Positions 1 to 11,328 are shown, numbered from the stretch's first letter. The stretch: DNA of 64,000 nucleotides from Lactuca virosa (GCA_928212115.1 CAKMRJ010005634.1:257283812-257347811); one strand, 5' to 3'. Numbers and translations are program-made. Notes: generated by a model not told the origin, from the letters alone.

Positions 1-1348
1 AAAATGTGCATCGACTATAGGGAGTTAAATAAACTCACTGTCAAAAACCGATACCCACTGCCTCGTATTGACGATCTATTTGACCAGCTTCAAGGAGCTT
101 GTTATTTCTCAAAAATAGATCTAGATCTGGTTACATCAACTCCGAGTTCGGGAAGAGGACATTCCAAAAACTGCCTTTCGAACTCTGTACGGTCATTACG
201 AATTCGTCGTGATGCCCTTCGGTCTAACAAATGCCCCTGCTGCATTTATGGACCTCAGAAACCGAGTCTGCCGCCCATTCCTTGATAAATTCATGATTGT
301 CTTCATCGAAAATATTCTTATCTACTCTTGGAGCAAAGAAGAGCATGGTCAACATCTCCGTCAAATCTTGGAAACCCTAAGAGCTAAAAGATTATATGCA
401 AAGCTCTCCAAATGCGAATTCTGGATCCGCAGTGTCAACTTTTTGGGCCACGTAGTCAGCGAGGAGGGGATTCACGTAGATCCTTCCAAGATAAAGGCCA
501 TTGAAGGTTGGGCGATCCCGAGAACCCCAACAGAAATCCGTCAATTCTTGGGTCTCACAGGCTACTACCGGAGGTTTATCCAAAATTTTTCTAAGATAGC
601 CATACCCCTTACCGCCTTGACACAAAAGGGTGTGTCTTTCACCTCGACGGAAAAGCAAGAAGTCGCCTTCCAAACCGTGAAGCGCGCCCTTTGTAGTGCA
701 CCAATGCTATCCTTACCATAGGGGACCGAAGATTTCGTAGTCTACTGTGATGCTTCGAATCAAGGGTTAGGTTGTGTCCTCATGCAGCGTGGAAAGGTGA
801 TAGTTTACGCATCCAGGAAACTAAAGACGCATGAAGTAAATTACACCACTCATGATCTCGAGCTGGGAGCTGTGGTCTTTGCCCTAAATATTTGGAGGCA
901 CTACCTCTACAGTACAAAGTGCACCATCTTCACGGATCATAAAATCCTCCACCACATCCTAAACCAAAAGGAGTTAAACATGAGGCAACGAAGATGGGTC
1001 GAGCTGCTAAATGATTACGAGTGCGAGATCAAGTACCACCCAGGTAAGGCTAATGTGGTAGCCGATGCCCTGAGCAGAAAAGAACACTCAGGTCACTGGG
1101 TGAAAACCTTATCAATAACCGTCCAATCCCACCTAGCCTCACAAATCAAGGAATCCCAAACAATCCCATTAAAGCTGAAGAACGTCGCAAATGAAGTGCT
1201 GCGTGGGATGGATAAAGATTTTGAAGCCAGAAATGACGGAGCTTATGATTTCATGAACAGAATCTAGGTCCCTAAACTTGGGGGATTCAGAGAAATGATC
1301 ATGAACGAATCCCACAAGACGCGATATTCCATCCATCCAGGTTCGGAT
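1..1348 (+). pseudogene. Gypsy A pol: reverse transcriptase and RNase H, broken
   Basis: Middle part of a Ty3/gypsy polyprotein; the 5' part lies outside the window. RT motifs seen include DYRELNKLTVKNRYPLPRID (4-80), MPFGLTNAPAAFMDL (about 212-256) and LGHVVSEEGI. RNase H follows with YCDASNQGLG, YASRKLKTHEVNY and FTDHK, ending in KYHPGKANVVADALSRKE near 1080. Damage: a frameshift near 124-130, an in-frame TAG at 719-721, and a TAG at 1265-1267. The RT metal-binding box reads IVFIENIL, so the two catalytic aspartates are changed. The frame runs to 1348, where copia X interrupts it, and resumes at 6071. Seen: motifs and breaks. Known: order and identity of the domains. Confidence 0.93.
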
Positions 1349-2121
1349 TGTTGGATTAGATGTCTAAGTCCATAACTATTATTGGTATGTACTCGACCCG
1401 AGTGTAGCATGGTCCATTTGGGTTGCATATCATCAAGACAATTTGTTAGGATGAACTTTTGAGAGAAGGTAATTTATGGTTTATTAATATATTATAAGTT
1501 ATAATATATTAATATGAAATCATATGTTTTAATTAGTATTGATCAAGAATTAATTTGGAATTAATTTAGTGATCAAAAGAGACTAATTAAATCTATGGGG
1601 ACTAATTATGACAGTTAGTTATATTTATATGTGTTGGGCTTATGATCCATGTTGGATCAAGTTTATGTATGGATACATAAATAGTTGGGCCACATGAACC
1701 ATGGATCATAAGACCCATGGGTATGGATTTGGGTTATATCCATGACCCTAGAAATCCCACATATAAATACATACTTCATTTCCTAAAATCGCTAGAAGAG
1801 TATTCTTGGAGTTCATGGTGGTTTTGGGTGCATGGAGATTCTCTATTAAGTTCATCCTTTGTTCATGATGTGTTGTGATTCCACTTGAGGCTTCCACACT
1901 ATTGGGGCTAAGATCTTAAGGCTAGATACATCAAGACTTCAAGCTCCATCAAAAGGTATGTTATCCTAACTGGTATATTATATGGTTTATATCAAATGCA
2001 TGCTAGTTGTAGGTTTAATACCTTGGAAACCATTTGTATGTATAATTAGTGAAAACATAGATCCAAGGTATTTAGGGTTGCATGAACACCTTAGGAGTGT
2101 TAGAATGCTCAAAACCCAACA
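1349..2121 (+). repeat. 5' LTR of copia X
   Basis: 773 bp, begins TGTTGG and ends CCAACA, and repeats at 5304-6065. A TATA-like box TATAAATA lies at 1762-1769 (5706-5713 in the other LTR), so transcription probably starts near 1795. Confidence 0.95.
1762..1769 (+). promoter_or_regulatory. TATA box in X LTR
   Basis: TATAAATA in the middle of the LTR, kept in both copies. The position fits a U3 promoter with a short R-U5 downstream. Confidence 0.6.
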
Positions 2122-2122
2122 G

Positions 2123-2134
2123 TGGTATCAGAGC
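2123..2134 (+). other. Primer-binding site of X (initiator tRNA-Met)
   Basis: TGGTATCAGAGC, two bases after the LTR end at 2121. This is the standard plant complement to the 3' end of initiator tRNA-Met, which primes minus-strand DNA synthesis. Confidence 0.93.
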
Positions 2135-2201
2135 CTAGGGTTGTTTTCAGTTATACTTGTTGCAACTCTTTTTTCAAAGCCAAGAATCTGCCCAGACATG
2201 A

Positions 2202-2285
2202 AACTCGACGAGTTCTGGCCAAAAACTCGACGAGTTCATGTGTTAAAGCATGAACTCGATGAGTTTCTTGATGAACTTGACGAGT
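2202..2285 (+). repeat. Four near-palindromes AACTCGACGAGTT in X leader
   Basis: Copies at 2202-2214, 2224-2236, 2253-2265 (CGATGAG) and 2273-2285 (CTTGACGAG). Each is ACTCG-A-CGAGT, self-complementary apart from the centre, 70-150 nt after the PBS. Copia C has four copies at the same relative place (21060-21144). Possibly an RNA dimerisation or packaging signal (inference). Confidence 0.75.
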
Positions 2286-3723
2286 TTGTCTCACAAAATG
2301 CATATTTTCGAGTTTCTTGACTGGAATTGGACTAGTAACATTACCATAAGCTGTTTTTGAACCTATAAACCTATTTTGATGTGGTAATGATCATTCTAAT
2401 CCAATTCAAAAGATAATTGTCAAAAGTTTCATGTTTTTTATTAGTCTAATTATTAGGCTAATTACATGAAAATTGTTTGATTTGAATTGTCTTGTTCATA
2501 TGAGTTTAAATCAAGACTATGAATATTGCTAGATATGTTTGCGATAGTTGTTTTAATCCAAATTGATCTAAAAGTTATTCATAATATATGTTTTTGTAAC
2601 TTGTCCTCAAGTTATATGCAAAGTCTCATTTATGAATTTTATTAAAAAACCATAGGTTATGAACTTGAAAAGTCTTTTCCCATAAATTATTTTATGAACT
2701 CCATGACTTGTCCTCAAGTTATGGATGTTCAAGAGTCTCTTCATTAAAAGTTTTAAAACCTATATTAAACTCATATGTTATGAAATTGAAGAGTTTTGAA
2801 AAGTTTCAAAACTTTCCCTCAAGTTTTGGAATTTGTAAAGGTTCACACACAAGTACCTTAATTCCAAATCAAACCCTAGAATTTTAAAAGTTTAAAATTC
2901 AACCCTTATACTATTATTATAAGTTTAATTATATATATATATGTATAAGAATAAGTCAGTCTTACCGTTAGTAGGCCTCATTCACGAAGCCGGTCTATAA
3001 GGGGGGTATAAGGTTACTGCCTATAAAATGGCAGTTTAATGAGTGTCCATTCTCACCCACCACTTCCTTGACTGGTGGAGGGTCGTTAGCCGAACGGGTA
3101 GGACAAGACTATAATTCTCCCTTCATTAAAAGTATAATGATAAATACTAAGTAACTAAACACTTATAAATTCCCAATCTTAGTTACTTAGAAAAATGTGA
3201 AATGGTGTTAACCCATGAAATTACACTTTGCACCTTTGTTAAGTCGTTAGTGGAGCGCGTGTGGTTAACCGGCACACTAACATGGGACTGACAATGTGTG
3301 GCGAAGGGTAACTTAAGTTTATCATTGATTGGTGGAGCGTGTGTGGTTAACCGGCATATCAATTAGGTGATAAAGTTGAGGGTACCAAGTCAATTTGCAG
3401 GGTTATTCACACCTTGTTTGTGATCCTCGGCATCCCAGTCACAAATTTGAGAGGGCACAATCGAGATTCAAACATGCCATTGAAATTTTAATGTATCTCA
3501 AAAGATCTAGGAGTTTCAAATCCAATTAAAGCTTAATTATATTTCCTTTTCATGGTGGAAATTGGTAAATCGTCATTTACCTACCTTCAACTATTTTATA
3601 GCTCGGATTACGACATCCCTCTTCCGGTTATAAATAGGTTGTTGGATCCTAGCCTTAATATTTCATATTGGGTGTTATATTAAGGACTTTAAATCAACTA
3701 AAGTTGAATTTCTCCCATTATAG
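2286..3723 (+). other. Untranslated leader of X
   Basis: AT-rich, with no convincing reading frame. It holds a block at 2960-3110 that is strongly matched in copia C (21960-22110). The motif TGGAGCG followed by GTGTGGTTAACCGGCA occurs at 3251-3274 and 3333-3356, and again twice in C (22247-22270, 22328-22351). A related GGTCGTTAGCCGAACGGG lies near 3080-3100. Their repetition in both relatives suggests leader structure and not chance. Confidence 0.7.
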
Positions 3724-4396
3724 ATGTCTAGTTAAGACAACTATGGTCTTCCCAAATCTTTAGGAACAAGCTTTCCTATTGAAGATGATACCCCACATGG
3801 CAATCAAGGTGAAAGATTAATCCCTTTGTTGTGCATTAATGGGACTGGAAATCATGCTTCACTTCCTCCACCTCCTCCAATTATTCTCCCTATCCCATAA
3901 GTTCAAATACTTGAAAAGTTCAAGGTCACTCAATCCTTATTGGCAAGCCGGGTGAGTCGGGTGTCGAAGTCTCGAGGTAGCTGGCTGTTGACTTGGTTCT
4001 TCAGTCGCACCCTGATGACAGATTAAGACATGACCCTTAATGATCTTACATATTTGCTTGATGCTGCTAAATCGGCAATGATTTGGGGCACTGGTAAAGC
4101 AAAATTTGATTGGAAGATCAACTTCCCAAACTTCCATGGACATTGACAATGGTAACATTAGAAGTCCGGAAAAGCTTTCTCTTCCCAATGGAAAGGAATC
4201 GGTCATGGTCAAATCATTTGAACTAATGGTAAAGAGAAAGGATAAGTCTGAGATAGTCTCATGTACCATTTCCAAAGAGTCCATATGTTTCTTTTGCCAA
4301 AAGAAGGGGCATTGGTTGCGAAGCTGCCAGATTCACCTGAAAGATCTGATAAAGTCAAAAAGTTTGACTCTACTTCAGGTAAAGTTCAATATCTAA
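3724..4396 (+). pseudogene. Copia X gag remnant with zinc knuckle
   Basis: The ATG at 3724 matches the gag start of copia C at 22722, but the fourth codon is already TAA. The 5' half is frameshifted and internally deleted. The 3' part is readable from 4106 and carries the knuckle CFFCQKKGHWLRSC (C-X2-C-X4-H-X4-C) near 4285-4330, typical of copia nucleocapsid. It binds element RNA in intact relatives; it is not functional here. Confidence 0.85.
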
Positions 4397-5303
4397 CTCT
4401 ATTAAGTATCTTTTGGAGATTCTTAATACATAATGTAATCTAATTACATTTTGATGTTTTAGAAAATCAAAGGAAGCTTAAAGAAAGAGTATGCTTATTC
4501 TGATTAGAATTTTGACCAAGTGCTTAAGAGTTACGATAAATTGCTTAGGAATAGATATCAACATAGTTTTCATATGTATTTGCATTGTAAGGATAAGATT
4601 TTTCCGCAAGTTAAAAAAAAAAGGTTTTGATTTATTTATTTTAAGTATCCTTACAATGGCATTTGTGAAAAAAAAAATTTGTTTATATGTTTCCATTGAA
4701 AGCAATATTGGAAAATAAAATTTGATTCTTTCATTTATGGTAGTGTCATAATTTACCAAATAAGGAAAGATTCTCATCACCCAAGTTTCAGTTGGATAGA
4801 AACTTGGAATCATGCAACTTGTATTGTGTAGTGAATGAGAATTTTCATATTTGGCAAATTAAGACTAAGTCCTTGTTCACATGTATATGTGAGTCAAGAG
4901 AAGGACTAAAGGATCGGGTGCACTACGTTGTGCGCTGATCAGGTCCATCACAAAGAATGATAAGATTATTCGTCATGATTTGCTAAAGTTTAGTAAATAT
5001 GGTTATACTTACAAGCTTAAGTGTAGTTCTGAAACATTGAAAAAGTTTCAATGTATAGCAGGACGGATAAGAAGAATCAAATTAGGCAGAAAGATAAAAG
5101 TTTCTCCAATCTAAAGAGATGGGAGAGTACTTGAGTATCTTGTTTTATGATTATCTTAGTGATTATAAAACCATATCACAATTGATCCGCTAAAGACACC
5201 TTAGTGCATTTGTTTGGCTAAGGAGAGGAATCATGAATTGTTGAAATGGTTAAATCAAAAGATAAATCATACTTCGTTCCAAAAATCATGACAAGTGGAA
5301 GAC
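4397..5303 (+). pseudogene. Copia X decayed pre-integrase and integrase region
   Basis: No long frame survives. Translated fragments around 4990-5130 read SKYGYTYKLK, then LGRKIK and a degraded DRGGEYL-like stretch, which matches the copia integrase core around its second catalytic aspartate. Frameshifts and stops are frequent, and poly-A tracts at 4613-4622 and 4667-4677 add further shifts. RT and RNase H are absent, so the sequence passes from integrase almost directly to the 3' LTR. Confidence 0.7.
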
Positions 5304-6065
5304 TGTTGGATTAGATGTCTAAGTCCATAACTATTATTGGTATGTACTCGACCCGAGTGTAGCATGGTGCATTTGGGTTGCATATCATCAGGACAATTTT
5401 TTAGGATGGACTTTTGAGAGAAGGTAATTTATGGTTTATTAATATATTATAAGTTATAATATATTAATATGAAATCATATGTTTTAATTAGTATTGATCA
5501 AGAATTAATTTAGTGATCAAAAGAGACTAATTAAATCTATGGGGACTAATTATGACAATTAGTTATATTTATATGTGTTGGGCTTATGATCCATGTTGGA
5601 TCAAGTTTATGTATGGATACATAAAGAGTTGGGCCACATGAACCATGGATCATAAGACCCATGGGTATGGATTTGGGTTATATCCATGACCCTAGAAATC
5701 CCACATATAAATACATACTTCACTGCCCAAAATCGCTAGAAGAGTATTTTTGGAGTTCATGGTGGTTTTGGGTGCATGGAGATTCTCTCTCAAGTTCATC
5801 CTTTGTTCATGATGTGTTGTGATTCCATTTGAGGCTTCCACACTATTGGGGCTAAGCTCTTAAGGCTAGATACATCAAGACTTCAAGCTCCATCAAAAGG
5901 TATGTTATCCTAACTGGTATATTATATGGTTTATATCAAATGCATGCTAGTTGTAGGTTTAATACCTTGGAAACCATTTGTGTGTATAATTAGTGAAAAC
6001 ATAGATCCAAGGTATTTAGGGTTGCATGAACACCTTAGGAGTGTTAGAATGCTCAAAACCCAACA
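5304..6065 (+). repeat. 3' LTR of copia X
   Basis: 762 bp, TGTTGG...CCAACA, preceded by a purine-rich AAGTGGAAGAC that may act as the polypurine tract. It lacks 11 bp present in the 5' LTR near 1552. Confidence 0.95.
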
Positions 6066-7317
6066 CGGATAAGATGTACCTGGACATAAAGCAGCATTAT
6101 TGGTGGCCAAATATGAAGGCAGAGATCGCCACTTACGTAGGCAAGTGTCTCACTTACGCCAAGGTGAAAGTGGAATACCAAAAGCCCTCGGGACTATTAC
6201 AACAACCTGTAATACCCGAGTGGAAATGGGAAAGGATTACTATGGACTTCGTGACCAAATTACCTAAGACGACGGACGGGTTGGATGCTATTTGGGTAAT
6301 CGTCGATAGGTTAACAAAATCCGCTCATTTCCTGCCAATAAAAAATATTACAAGATGGAAAGGTTGACGCGAATCTACATCAGAGAAATCGTAAGACTTC
6401 ATGGGGTGCCAGTGTCTATTATCTCGGATCGAGATAGTAGGTTTACCTCACAGTTTTGGCAATCACTTCAGAAGGCAATGGGAACACAACTAGACATGAG
6501 TACCGCTTACCACCCTCAGACCGATGGCCAAAGCGAAAGTACCATCCAAACACTCGAAGACATGCTCCGAGCCTGTGTGATTGACTTCGGCAAGTCATGG
6601 GATACCCACTTGCCCTTGGTTGAATTCTCATACGATAACAGTTATCACACGAGCATCAAGGTTGCTCCTTTCGAGGCTCTTTATGGTCGTAAATGCAGAT
6701 CGCCTCTATGCTGGGATGAGGTGGGTGACACCCAAGTAGCAAAAGGACAAACACCAGACAGCACTCTCACAGGGCCAAAAATCATTTGAGAAACGACCGA
6801 GAAGATAATCCAAATCAAAGCCCGACTTCAGACATCGCGAGACCGACAAAAGAGCTATGCTGATAAGCGGCGAAAGCCTCTGGAAATTCAAGTTGGAGAT
6901 CGGGTGCTATTGAAAGTCTCTCCCTGGAAAGTAATGATCCGTTTTGGGAAACGGGGAAAACTGAACCCGCGATACATCAGACCGTTCGAGATTCTTGCCC
7001 GAATTTGTCCGGTAGCCTATAAGCTACAGTTACCTTCAGAGCTCAGCAATGTACACCCCGTGTTCCACGTCTCGAATTTGAAAAAGTGCTTATCAGGTGA
7101 AACTCTTGTCATTCCTTTAGAAGAGATCGAAATAAACGAGAATCTCCTGTTCGTCGAAGAACCAGTCGAGATAATGGATAGGGAAGTGAAGCGTACGAAG
7201 CAGAGCCGCATCCCGATTGTGAAGGTTCGATGGAACACCAAGCATGGACCGGAATTCACATGGGAACGCGAAGACCAGATGAAGCAGAAGTACCCTCACT
7301 TATTCCCTCATTCATGA
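6066..7317 (+). pseudogene. Gypsy A integrase with chromodomain-like tail
   Basis: Continues the A frame after element X. The zinc-binding region is partial (YWWPNMK near 6100, the second cysteine pair imperfect). The core follows: DFVTKLP with the first aspartate, ISDRDSRFTS with the second, and HPQTDGQSES with the glutamate (about 6510-6540). After a linker comes GDRVLLKVSPWK, then FEILAR and HPVFHVSNLKKC, and finally WNTKHGPEFTWEREDQMKQK, a chromodomain-like end typical of plant chromoviruses (Tekay/Del type). Breaks: a 1-2 base shift near 6345-6355 and a TGA at 6787-6789. Stop at 7315-7317. Confidence 0.93.
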
Positions 7318-7339
7318 TCCTACCTTTCGAAAGAATTTC

Positions 7340-7369
7340 GGGACGAAATTCCCTCTAAGGAGGGGATGA
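7340..7369 (+). other. Polypurine tract of gypsy A
   Basis: GGGACGAAATTCCCTC, then AAGGAGGGGATGA immediately before the LTR. Plus-strand DNA synthesis starts at such a tract. The same arrangement precedes the H, D, E and G LTRs. Confidence 0.85.
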
Positions 7370-7864
7370 TGTCACAACTAGCATTTTTAGCTAGGAAATT
7401 TCATTCTCATGTAAACATCATTTATTGTAAGGCATGTACTCTAAGTGAAAATCATACTCTATGCTCAATCAAAACCATCCATTTGAATACAAACTCTTGA
7501 TTAAAGTTCAAACCCTAATACAATACATCTCATATGGATTGAAAACCCTAGAAATCCCAGCTCAAGTTAATATGGACTAGGATCCTCTTATTGGGCCTAA
7601 TGGACCAATAAACTTTCAATTTGACTATTTTGGGCCATGTGGGCCTAGAATAGTTCATATAATCTCCAATGGGCCATGTTGGGCCATAAATGATTTCATT
7701 GGGCTTAATGGGTCGTAAACTACTCCCTTGGGTTTCGTTGGGCCGTAAACTTCCATAAAGGCCCAATGTGCCGAAAAATATTTATTTTGGGCCTCATAAA
7801 CCCGAAATAAGACAAGAAAGGGCCCAAATCTCCTTACTTCTTTTCTCCTAGCCCATTCTCGGCC

Positions 7865-7921
<57 letters not shown>

Positions 7922-8381
7922 TGGTAAAAAAAATGGAGAAATCAAGTAAATGGTAAGCTTGCCACCTAATCTTTGTTTAATGGTAATCTAGGCTAGGGTT
8001 TTCTTAGACCATCATGTAATAACCACAAATCAACTTCCTCCTCTCTCTTCTAATCACTGTCGGCCGAACACACCCCTCACCACCTTCATTCTTCTTTCAA
8101 AATCTCTCAAAAACTCTCTCAAGAACTCCCCTCTTCTCCTCAAAATTTCGTGATTTTGGTGGGTGTTTTTAAGAGGCTTTCATCAAGTTTTTCACACTCT
8201 TGGTAATTTGTTATCATACACAAACACCTACTCTCCATTTTATGTTGAGAACTCTTCCTTACTTAGGTTCATTTCGTGTTCTAGCTTGCTAGGACCATCT
8301 AAGTTCGAAAACTTCCTCAAGGAGTTTGCTAGGGCCGAAATCTTCTCATCTTCACACCAAAAACCAAATCCAAACCTCAAG

Positions 8382-10051
8382 GTGAGTTCATACCCCTTGT
8401 TTTTTGGTTTTTCTAAGTTTTGGGGGAGGATACAAGTTGATATGTGCTAGATCTATGTATTTGTGCATGTTTATGTGTGTTCTTTAAGTTATATGTGTGA
8501 TTTTGTGAAGAACTTCATAGATCTCGACAATATATGTAGCTAAAACACTTTATACAACTTACCACAAAGATAAAGGTGTTAAACATGTTAAGAATGTTGG
8601 AAAAACTAAACAAAAGCTTGTAAAGGGACTATTTTTGACAAATAAACAAAAAGAAGGTGGTTTTATGAAACTTATGGTTTTACATGGACTAAAAGAGTCA
8701 AAATATACATCAAAATGGTTCTTTATGATAATCATAATTTTAAAAGGGCTAAAAGTGTCAAATTTCGTGTTATGGGCCTTAATGTGGGCCTTCACGGTTT
8801 TGTTGGGCCAAATTTTTAAATTTAAGATTTTTATGGATTAAATTGTCATTTAACGCAAACTTGAGCCAAAAATGTAAATTTACGATTTTATGGGCTGAAA
8901 ACATCACTTTATTTGAATTTGGGCCTAAAATGTCATTTTTATAAAACTTGGGCCGAAAGTGCCATTTTATCTAAAAAGGGGCTGAAAATGTAAGTTATAT
9001 ATAAAATGGCCGAAAATGTAAATTTTATATTAATGGGCCGAAAACATCGATTTATATTTACTTGGACCAAAAATGTCAACTTACATACAATTAGACTAAA
9101 AATGTAAATTTTCATCTTTATTGGGCCTAACATGTATAATCCATGTTAATGGGCTCTAGTGGCCCATTTACATGCTTATTGGGCTTGAATTACACACTAC
9201 ATGTTTATTGGGCCTTAGTGGCCCATATACATGCTTATTGGACCTAAACTATACATTACAAGTTTACTGGGCCTTAGTGGTCCTTCTACATGTCTGTTGG
9301 GCCTCATACATTCATATACATACTCGTTGGGCTTTTCAAACATAAAACGTACAAGTAAACATTATATAACATAATACAATATTCGCGCAAACTCAGTCAA
9401 GGATTCTAGTGAGACATTTCGGTTGACACCTCTAGAGTGTACAATCATAGCCTGTAGTTATAACCAGAGTCTCCTGGAGGGAGAGCGAGAGTTTGTGTAT
9501 AGATCTATACGGGGTGACACCCTACACCTGAGTTGTTCGCTACAGCTAGACTAGGCCAGTCTAGGGAGACAAACCTTACCGTAAATCAAGTCGGCGCCTA
9601 AGAACCCCACGACAGGCGAATTCATCATAATCAAGTATGGTTAAAACGGCTCACCTAGGGATCCTCTCCAACATAATTTTATGAAACATTATAAAATCTT
9701 GTTGTTACGAAAACATACATACACTGATATTCGGTCTTAGGGTTGAGACCACAACGCTTTTATAAACAGAAAATATGGGATTTTCTGGGGAAATACACAC
9801 CTAAACAATGCCTTTTACTTACAACAGAAAGTACCGGATTTTTATCCGTATTACTTTTTTACATTCCAAAAACAGGAAACACATATGCATTAATACTTGA
9901 TTTAGACACATCACTTTCAAACCATTTTTTTTACAGAAAATATCGGATTTTCTGATGTTATATGAACAATACAAACTTTTCATTAACATATGCTTATGAA
10001 CTCACCAACATTATATATGTTGACGTTTTTCAAAATAACTTGTATTCTCAG
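8382..10051 (+). other. Presumed leader intron in A LTR
   Basis: Donor-like CAAG|GTGAGTTCAT at 8381/8382 and acceptor-like TGTATTCTCAG|GAAA at 10051/10052, giving 1670 bp. The same two sites in the same order occur in the LTRs of H, S and G, and analogous sites occur in D and E. Splicing itself is not shown by the sequence. Confidence 0.55.
9451..9654 (+). other. Conserved palindrome and hairpin module, A copy
   Basis: Holds GTCTCCTGGAGGGAGA, the perfect 14-bp palindrome GTATAGATCTATAC (9497-9510), the inverted repeat CTAGACT-AGGCC-AGTCTAG (about 9546-9564) and a third weak hairpin GCCT...AGGC (9597-9617). The same order is found in H (14896-15094) and both G LTRs. Confidence 0.7.
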
Positions 10052-10475
10052 GAAATCGTTAAGCGGAAAGGTCAGCATGAAGTGTGGAATTTGTTCTATT
10101 TTGTTATCATCATACATTGAATATTTTGACATTTAATTTCTGATGTTATACTTGATGTAAACAATGCTGGTTGTATTTTGATATGTATGATGATGGTGTT
10201 GTCTTGTTTCAATTATATACATTGTGATGAAATTACAAGATGAAGTCAGCACAAGCCCCCGGATGTTTTCCGCCGTCTAGTAGTAGTAAATTAAGAGAGG
10301 TATGCCCTCCAAGAACTCATGTAACCCGAATCAACTAAATGTATTGACGGCTATGTTCTATTTTGATAACTTAACGTTCGTATAATACCTACTACTACTT
10401 ATCACCATAAGTACATTTTGATGTTGTGGTCGAAGCACTTGGGAATCATACAACAAAACATGTAATATATATGTA

Positions 10476-10587
<112 letters not shown>

Positions 10588-10645
10588 TATAACTAGCAAC
10601 GACCATAGTTACTTACGAACTCGTTTCATACCATACGACAGAATC

Positions 10646-11328
10646 ATGCCACAACAAGGAAGTAAACAGCATACAGGTGAAACACCAGTTCTACAAATGG
10701 ACCTCGCTACATTTCAAGCCCCCATAACAGTCGTCATGGCACAACTTAGCGCTAACAACGCAAACGGAAACAGGGGCGGTGCCAGCAGTACCAACCCCGG
10801 TGGCAACCAAGGACACCAGCGGGTGTGTTCCTGCAAGGACACCCCAAATCTTAAACCTAAGAACTCCCACGACAATGGAGGGTCACTACCCAAGAAAAGA
10901 AATTTTTGGAACAAGAAAGGGAGTCGTTCGACTCAGGTACCTGCCAAAAGACAATAAACTGTGGCAGTCCATACCACCGCTGCCCCTACTGCCCAGTACC
11001 AACGAGACCACATGTTGGAAACCTACCTGAATGTCATAAGTGTAACTTCCATCACCAAGGGTCCTGCCGAAAGCTGCTCTGCAAGAATTGCAACAGAAAA
11101 GGGCATACCACTCGCTGTTGTAGGATGCAAACCCAACATGCCCCTCAAGCCGCTAGAGCTAGAATGAGTCTGGCTTGCTACAAATGTGGAGAGACGGGGC
11201 ATTTCAAGAGAGAGTGCCCAAGGACTAGGAATAAATATGTCAGAGACGCCGAAAGCATTTCAACAATGGAACACGAGGAGGCAATGAAGGACCCTACTAT
11301 GATTACCGGTACACTTCCCCCCAACTAA
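10646..11328 (+). pseudogene. Gypsy H gag with zinc knuckles
   Basis: Starts at ATG 10646 and shares an N-terminal segment (ATFQAPITVVMAQL) with the gag of G. A frameshift lies between about 10905 and 10957, where the first frame stops. The second frame carries three cysteine-rich units: CHKCNFHHQGSC, a canonical CKNCNRKGHTTRCC, and a canonical CYKCGETGHFKREC near 11180-11220. These are nucleocapsid RNA-binding modules. Ends at 11328 after an acidic tail. Upstream sequence from 10281 is alignable by eye to the region before G gag. Confidence 0.85.

Larger units (their letters stand above)
1349..6065 (+). mobile_element. Copia element X, complete but defective, inserted in gypsy A
   Basis: Full-length LTR element of 4717 bp with two LTRs, a tRNA-Met PBS, gag and integrase remnants and no recognisable RT. 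It is flanked by CGGAT at 1344-1348 and again at 6066-6070, and removing the element plus one CGGAT rejoins the A reading frame. Its LTRs differ by roughly 14 substitutions and one 11-bp indel by eye (about 2%). The same family as copia C at 20156, with matching gag, leader motifs and LTR style, but its internal region is only about 3.2 kb. Probably mobilised by proteins from a relative (inference). Confidence 0.95.
7370..10280 (+). repeat. 3' LTR of gypsy A, truncated at its end
   Basis: Begins TGTCACAACTAGC after the polypurine tract, matching the start of the G LTR. The U3 contains many TTGGGCC-type repeats (7575-7860 and 8770-9340) and a (TA)n tract at 7876-7916, followed by a CT-rich leader at 8030-8150. 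The expected terminal ...GGGGGTGTGACA is missing: after CGCCGTCTAG at 10271-10280 the sequence switches to H-type internal DNA at a TAGTAGTAG junction. It contains the presumed intron and the conserved palindrome module described separately. Confidence 0.88.

Noticed and set aside
1953..2013. Possible short intron in the X LTR (AAAAG|GTATGT to TTGTAG|G)
   Set aside because: Only about 57 bp, shorter than usual plant introns, and the donor is not kept as GTATGT in copia C.
2123..2134. tRNA gene fragments (also 20969, 28015, 39314, 52830)
   Set aside because: Only 12 bases matching the tRNA 3' end next to LTRs; these are primer-binding sites, not tRNA genes.
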